DNA of 64,000 nt, taken from Grifola frondosa (taxonomy: Eukaryota > Basidiomycota > Agaricomycetes > Polyporales > Grifolaceae). Shown here piece by piece: positions 58,151 to 64,000 of this stretch. The stretch covers positions 3,224,001-3,288,000 of the forward strand of contig LUGG01000001.1 in the NCBI GenBank assembly GCA_001683735.1, given 5' to 3'. The position numbers were made by a program, and so were the translations under genes. Below the pieces are notes generated by a model. It was not told the DNA's origin and did no database searches. It saw only the letters and a list, made by a program, of their open reading frames with translations. Position 1 is the first letter of the stretch; each line of letters opens with the position of its first letter.

Positions 58151-60240
58151 ATGTTGCCGCACGCCCTCCTAGCATCTCTTCTTCCTCTCCTTGGATTGGT
58201 GTTTGCTCAAGACGGCTCCATATCTGGTCCCACATCTTCGTCTCAGGCAGCGGGGTACTCTTGTGATACCACAAAGTGCAAATTGCCAAGTTGCAATTGT
58301 GCTAGCCCCAACCCTCCTGGTGGTTTGAACGCGGTGAGTTATCGTCTTCAACCTAACGGGTGGACTATGTTGCTCCTGCAACCGTAATGCTGCCACGTCT
58401 TGTTGGTAGATTGTTCAGTAACATCACAGTCGACTCGACTCGTCACCATGCTCATGCCTGTTGAATGCTGATGCGATTCCGTTTAGTCCGACGTTCCTCA
58501 GTTCCTCGTCTTCACCGCCGATGATGCCGTTCAGTCATACACTCTTGACGCAGTCAACCAGTTCCTTGCTCAGCGCAAGAACCCTAATGGATGCCAACCT
58601 AAGATGACATATTATACATCTATAAATTACACCAACTACACGCTTGTTACGGATTGGTTTGTAGCGGGCAATGAAATCGCTGACCACACGTATGTCCATC
58701 TTTGTTTTTCATGTTTTCCATGCTCAATTCAGAACGCAGAATGACGCACGTTGGCACTCCGCCAGCAGATGAAGTCAACGGCAATTTAATTGCACTGAAT
58801 GCGCTCGCAGGAATTCCGCTGCAATCAATTATCGGCTTCCGTGCACCGTTCTTGAACTATACCGTAGACACGCTTAAGCTGCTTGCTAGCGTTGGGTTCA
58901 CATATGATTCCTCAGCAACAGCGTCGCTCCCTGTAACGGATCCGAATACAGATGCAAACTGGCCATACTCTTTAGACTACGGAATGGCGAATGACTGCTT
59001 GGAGGTCGAGAATATCTGCAAAGGCGAACCCAAGCTGCCTGGCTTCTGGGAAGTGCCTATGTATGCGATGTTCGATGATCTCGGCGTTAACGGGCCGCAC
59101 CTTATGGACCCTTGGTTGTGAGTTTTCATTTCCCCGCTCTCCCACGCGTGACTAGGCCCTCGAACTCATGCAATAATTTCAGAGACATGGCCAACGGTGC
59201 TAACGTAGTTAATGATACCGCTACGCTTGAGTATATGAAGAACACCTTCACCGCTCATTACACTGGTAACCGCCAGCCTTTCGGTCTCTACACCCATCCA
59301 ATCCACGTCTCCGTATGTTCTATCTGTTTGTTTATGTAAATATATGCTCATTTTGTATCATCGTAGCGGACGGTCCCTGGTGCCACCGTCACGAATTCGA
59401 CCATTAACATGATCAACAGTTTCATTGACTGGGCTCAGGAGCAGCCGAATGGTGAGCGCCGCCATCTGTGTTATTTAGACATTTCCTGAACTGGCGTGCT
59501 ATCCTTAGTGTGGATTGTTTCGAGTGAACAGCTTCTCGCATGGGTTCAAAACCCCGTGCCCATCTCGCAACTCGACAGCTTCGAACCGTTGAAGTGCTCG
59601 ACACCGGCGGTGGATCCTTCCACTAAGATTTGCAATGGTATACCCCAGAATGAGGCTGGGCTTATAGATCACTGCGCGTTCTCTGACTTCCCGTTCTACA
59701 CTTGCGTTCGTTTTCTTCCCTATCGCTCTTCAGAATATCAATTAATGAGCCATGCAGTATGGTTGTCCCGTGGAGCCCGCATCCCCTTCCAACCCGAACC
59801 CTCCTCAATCGACTGAGAGCGGACAACAGGCTCGTTTCCGTCGTAAGCATCCTTTTAATTTATTTTATATCAGGATACATGGACTCACAACGTGGTCAAG
59901 TCCCTTCCAATTGTTCGACGCCTTTCTGGGACCCGGTCAAAGGAGAGTGCATCTGCAACTCGAGCAGCTGTGCATTCCAAGATATCTCTCGTCCCATCGG
60001 GGTACGTGTCGCATTCCTGGACTTGGCGGATTACGTGCTGATCTGTCTGTATAGCCCAATGGCGCGAACTTGACGGGTGGAAACGACACCACATATTCCA
60101 GTGCTACCGCATCGACGTCGGCGAACCCATACGTGCCCTTCAACGGTGCACTCCAGCTACCGAGCGGCGTAGCCCCTGCGCTCGTCGTCGGCCTTGCGGG
60201 CGCGCTCCTCGGCGCCGTGGGCGTTTTCAGCCGCCTATAG
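58151..60240 (+). CDS. GPI-anchored CE4 polysaccharide deacetylase (chitin deacetylase-like)
   Basis: Nine exons: 58151-58333, 58487-58689, 58740-59117, 59183-59312, 59367-59451, 59509-59705, 59758-59842, 59874-60001 and 60055-60240; the sum is 1575 nt, 524 residues, all in phase. Signal peptide: MLPHALLASLLPLLGLVFAQ. CE4 signatures: motif 1 FTADDAVQSY, motif 2 HTMTH (metal ligands, across intron 2) and motif 3 GFRAPFLNY. A Cys-rich tail (CYGCPVE, then CSTPFWDPVKGECICNSSSC) is followed by a Ser/Thr spacer and a hydrophobic end (LVVGLAGALLGAVGVFSRL), a GPI-attachment signal. It should act at the cell surface, removing acetyl groups from chitin or a related polymer. Motif 1 is not the usual TFDDG form. 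Confidence 0.9.
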
Positions 60241-63060
60241 TGATGCGGTTGGTCAAGGAGATGGACCTGTTTCGCCTCATATGACTTTTTACTCTAAACG
60301 ACGGACCTTGTGATTGTCTGAGACTCCACTTCAGGACTGGCACTGTCGTATTGTGCACTAGTACCACAACTCCACCACATGTCTGCAGACTATTCACTCA
60401 TTCAGGACATATACTTACGCGCGGTTAATGCATCGTTTACATGGTTCACTTCGGCTTCAAAACACGGACTCGATTGAATGCTGAGCGTTGAACGTTGAAC
60501 ATAGATGGACGACAAGGCGACCAGTGCTCGGGCGACTGAGATGATTTTGCATCCGAGTGGCAGTGGCGCACGATCAGATCATTGTCACATTTGTCACGCG
60601 TCTTTCAAAATGACAACTCATCAGATGCTACCAGAACAGCGACAACACTTGGGGGGTTAGACGGCGTTCTCTGCTCGCCTAGTCCGATTTCCACTGTCGG
60701 CCACAGAGTGAGATGTATATTGTCAATTATCCTATCGTGCAGAGTACGGGGACAGTCATTTGGAGGTCTTCGCGGAGGGGGGTGTAATTGAACTTTTGAC
60801 CACGATTTCAACATGCTTATATTCTGTTCCGAAGCTTGATCAGTTTTTCACTATGACGAGAGTGCCATAAATTTTAAGGGTGCTGCTTGCCCACCAAGCA
60901 ACGTTCTTGTCGATCCAGAAATGTACATATTTCTCCATCCACTGTCCAGGTATCTATCGCTCACATACTATCTCCACAAGTGCGAGCTCATTAGGCTCAC
61001 TGCCATTGATGAAAGCCAATCATGGTTGGTCCCGCGATATGGATCTATTGCAAGCATTTCCAATACAGCTGACAGGGTATGTTTTCCACTCGGCACTCTC
61101 TCCTGAAGATTTTGAAGTCCAACCTCTATAGCAAGAGGCTTATCGAACGCGCACTCGTGCACGCGACCCATGCCTCATATCTGGGCTTCAGGTAGTCAGA
61201 AATCACCATGCACATCACAAGGTATGTGCAACGCTCTCATTTTCCCACCGATCGCTAACGGTGTACTTCTAGTGGATCAACGAAGGCTACCCAAGTTGCA
61301 CAACCAACACCGTACCTCTGGCTGACGTTGGTGGAGAATTAAGATCGCCTCAAATCCAAAACACGCTCCTCCTTCATTTCGATTCCCACGGCGTGCAGGA
61401 CCGATACTTACACGTCCGCTACGTCCGCCGTGCCGCATAGCGCCGCACCTCAATAACTGTGGCGCACACTGGATATATTGACATCTCCTTTGTTGCTGGT
61501 TACAATGACATTGGCGGCAACGTGCTCAGGCTCGACCATGTCACAGACCCTCATACGACCCCTGCATCAGCAAAACTCCAATTTCGCTTTATTACCTTTC
61601 TCGAACTTATTTTCCTTATTTTAAGACAAAAAAGGGCAAAAAGAAATATCAAGTGATATCAGAAGCCGAGCTATGATCGGAAATAAGGAACTAAAGATAA
61701 TTAAGACTATCCAAGAACTCAGAGGAAGACAAGGAAACACATTTAGGTGCAAATATCGCTATTATCAAGAGTAATAAGACACTTTCAGGCCATCCAGAGG
61801 CAGAAGAGCAATAATCACGATGTATCCTTATTTTCCTTATTGTTCTAGGCAATCTTTGATGACTTTTCTTATTCAAACGAGAGGGATAAAAGAAAGAAAA
61901 GAGTGAAAAGTTGGATAAGTTGATTTTGAAACTTCCTAGCGCATACTCTGCGGGATGTGTGGATGCCGCTAATCGCACGATGTGCGACGCGCAATGCTCA
62001 CCAAATGCAACTTCACCATATGCCGCCCCTCGTGGCCAAACAAAAATACGTCTCCGCCTCCTGGTTGAACGGCGCGGGAGGCAGCGTGCTGTCCGTCAGC
62101 GCGCTGAAACAAAATAGCACAAACAGCAGTGTGAGGTCGTGCGCAGACACTGCGCCACACGCAGGCAGCCCGAATGCTGCCGGGGTCCCCGCCGCACCCG
62201 TGCTCACCGCCGCCCACCCGGGGTAAAACAGCGGGAGGAGCTCGTCGAGTAGCTGCGTGCGCGCGACGGCGCCGAAGGACCAGGGCACCTGCACCAGGTA
62301 CAGGTGCACAGCTGGGCAGCGCGAGAGATATGCAGGAGGTGTGCATGGATCTGGTGCAAGGAGGACAAGTCGGACGGGGAGGCGGGGAAGGCGACGCGAG
62401 GCGCGTCACAGCGGCAGGTAGTATGGTGAGGGGAGGAGATCGAGGTCGGCCAGGGCAGTTCTTCTGTAGGTGTGCAGGTGAGTTGAATGGTCAAAGCAGC
62501 AGACGGAGAGGATGTACATACCAGTAGGAGGCTCTGAGAGACAGCGAACGGGAATGGTCACGAATGGAGACACGAACGACATGGGGACATTACCCGCAGA
62601 GTGGCCGTAGAACGTCGCCGCACCGTCGTCGCGCAGCGCCAGCACGCCGAACACGAGGTGCCGCGCGCGAAGCTCTGGGGGTTGCTGTGCCAGTGACGCG
62701 GAAGGGGGTCTCGCCCGCACTGACACAGTAGGAACAGGCATGAACGCGAGGAGGGAACGGAGTTTGAAAGACTTCGTGCGATTTGTGCGTGTGAGTCATG
62801 TGCACACTGCCGCATTTGGAAGTGTATGTTGAACTTCGTGCACTGTTCTCTTGCTCTCTCCAGCTAGAGATTTTTCCTGCAGGCCTTGTCTTCTTGCAAC
62901 CGCCCACTCCCTTGCCACAAACACATCTATACCAGAATCTCGCTCTGGACCTGTCAAGCTGAGGCAATTCATGTTACCGCTTTACGGCTGTCAGCTATTC
63001 TGCAGCCCCTACTGGTCTCATAAAGTTCTGTGGGCGCGCGCGTGAGCAGGAATGTCCCCC
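60241..63060. other. Long stretch without a recognised gene
   Basis: Frames are short. At 61266-61440 a plus-strand segment (WINEGYPSCTTNTVPLADV) reads protein-like but stands alone. AT-rich DNA with TTATTTTCCTTATT words fills 61600-61930. From 61950 to 62820 minus-strand frames such as RHLVFGVLALRDDGAATFYG and a hydrophobic one (LLFVLFCFSAL near 62130) could belong to a broken membrane protein gene, which I cannot identify. Confidence 0.35.
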
Positions 63061-63079
63061 TTGGTGCGGCAATGAGTAT

Positions 63080-63813
63080 GACTCGAAGTGGTCGAAACCG
63101 AGCTCTGGGCTGAAGATCGTGCCGCTCGTGACGGCGAAGGAGACATTCTCGCCGGGCTACGCGATGCACGACATCACACACACGGATCATCACGTCGGAT
63201 TTTGTGCTCGTGACGGGCGACTTCGGAGCAACGTGCATGTCGACAGGGTAGTGCGCGCGCATAAGGAATGCCGCCGCAGAACAAGGATGCGATCATACCC
63301 ATTGTTGTGAAGGAGAGGCACCGCGCACCGCACACGGTGCGTGCTTTGGCTTCGGATTTGGGTTGTTGGCTGACCCGACTGCAAGTCGTGCGGCGACTCG
63401 GGCGTGTTCGTGCTCGCCGCGCACACGTCCGAGTTCCGCACTACGAGCCCGTCATCGGGTACCCGCCGAAGGCGCACGCCAGCATCCCGCGCGAGATCCT
63501 CGCAGAGCACCCGGAGGCGGACGTCTGCAGATGACTCATCGACTACTTCATAGATATCTGCTCTGTCGAGGTGCATCGCCCTGCTCACCCGTTCGCTCGC
63601 TCGCGCCCAGCTGATGGCCCGTGTGGCGCAGGTCGTCCTCTCCCGGTATGTCCCCCTCCTTTCCCTCTCTCCGCCCAGCTCACCCGCCCAAAGAACATGC
63701 AAGATCGGGCCGAACACGCTCGTCGGCGGGCGCACGCAGATCACGATGGGCGCAAGCGTACACGCGTCCGGCATTGGGCAGTGCTGCGGGCGATGGGTGG
63801 CATGGCGGGGTGA
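63080..63813 (+). pseudogene. Possible eIF2B-gamma-like nucleotidyltransferase relic
   Basis: Disjoint plus-strand fragments recall the eIF2B gamma subunit. A segment near 63190-63240 reads RIITSDFVLVTGDFGATC, like the SDFVV..CDL core of the nucleotidyltransferase fold. One near 63400 reads SGVFVLAAHTSEF. One at 63702-63790 reads CKIGPNTLVGGRTQITMGAS with VHASGIGQCC, like the hexapeptide-repeat left-handed helix. Frames change between them, and neither the first part of the domain nor the C-terminus is present. It could instead be another sugar-nucleotide transferase relative. Confidence 0.4.
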
Positions 63814-64000
63814 AGAGGCAGCATGAGCAGTGCGAGAGGTGCGAATGTGGAGAGTTGGATATACTTTCTAGTCTTAGCTGTTTGAATGTAGTTGGTGTAT
63901 CTTTAATTGATTATTGTGCTTGTTTTCCTTAAAATCCTGAGCAGCCCTGCAGTAGCTAAATTCTTTGTGTGCTTGAGTTGATTTTCGGTCTTAATTCACT

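Noticed and set aside
1..64000. Bacterial-type operons, riboswitches, CRISPR arrays
   Set aside because: The DNA is eukaryotic with short spliceosomal introns; no regularly spaced direct repeats or prokaryotic signals were seen.

Overview
The window reads as nuclear DNA of a basidiomycete fungus, most likely a wood- or litter-decaying member of the Agaricomycetes. Introns of about 47 to 62 nt with GTRNGT donors and CTRAY-like branch sites interrupt nearly every cellular gene. Protein families typical of that class are present: Plavaka transposase, a DUF6593-type protein, a GH7 cellobiohydrolase relic, a GPI-anchored CE4 deacetylase and Ser/Thr-rich type I membrane proteins. I saw no tRNA, rRNA or CRISPR array.

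Layout. From 1 to 32.7 kb the window is almost entirely mobile DNA. A Plavaka-type transposase gene (753-4633, minus) stands head to head with a conserved agaricomycete gene of unknown function (4890-26066, plus). That gene is split by an 18.9-kb Ty3/gypsy-type LTR retrotransposon (5804-24710) with 2.03-kb LTRs that differ by one G. The insertion lies inside what reads as a 53-nt intron, and the seven exons around it join with no frameshift (650 codons). The retrotransposon runs on the minus strand and is unusual. It has two successive retropepsin-like domains, a 162-codon ORF inside each LTR, and about 6.2 kb of extra sequence between the gag-protease part and the RT-RNaseH-integrase part. 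The extra sequence holds a sense accessory ORF and a series of antisense exon/intron-like units. A second divergent gene pair follows: a coiled-coil protein gene (26808-27972, minus) and a degraded transposon-type zinc-finger gene (28200-32432, plus).

From 33 to 64 kb the window is ordinary gene space with relics. It contains a membrane protein (33037-34213), a three-RRM RNA-binding protein (36184-40372), RNA polymerase subunit RPB6 with a 19-nt microexon (41955-42661), an Hst3/Hst4-type sirtuin (43084-44620), a GH7 pseudogene (45238-45860), a 989-bp palindromic CACTA-like MITE with TAG target duplications (46631-47619), a PDR-type ABC transporter fragment (48480-49215), a type I membrane glycoprotein (50770-52390), a small unknown gene, an alpha/beta hydrolase (53916-55154), a DUF6593-type protein (56109-57231), a CE4 polysaccharide deacetylase (58151-60240) and a possible eIF2B-gamma-like relic near the right edge.

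A caution for the reader: many reading frames here, in both transposons and cellular genes, are broken by single-base losses that would all be corrected by adding one base. The sign is nearly always the same, which points to systematic one-base deletions in the assembly or to decay. RPB6, the sirtuin, the CE4 gene and the split gene read cleanly. The genes do not form one pathway; the unifying theme is recent and repeated transposon activity next to stable housekeeping genes.
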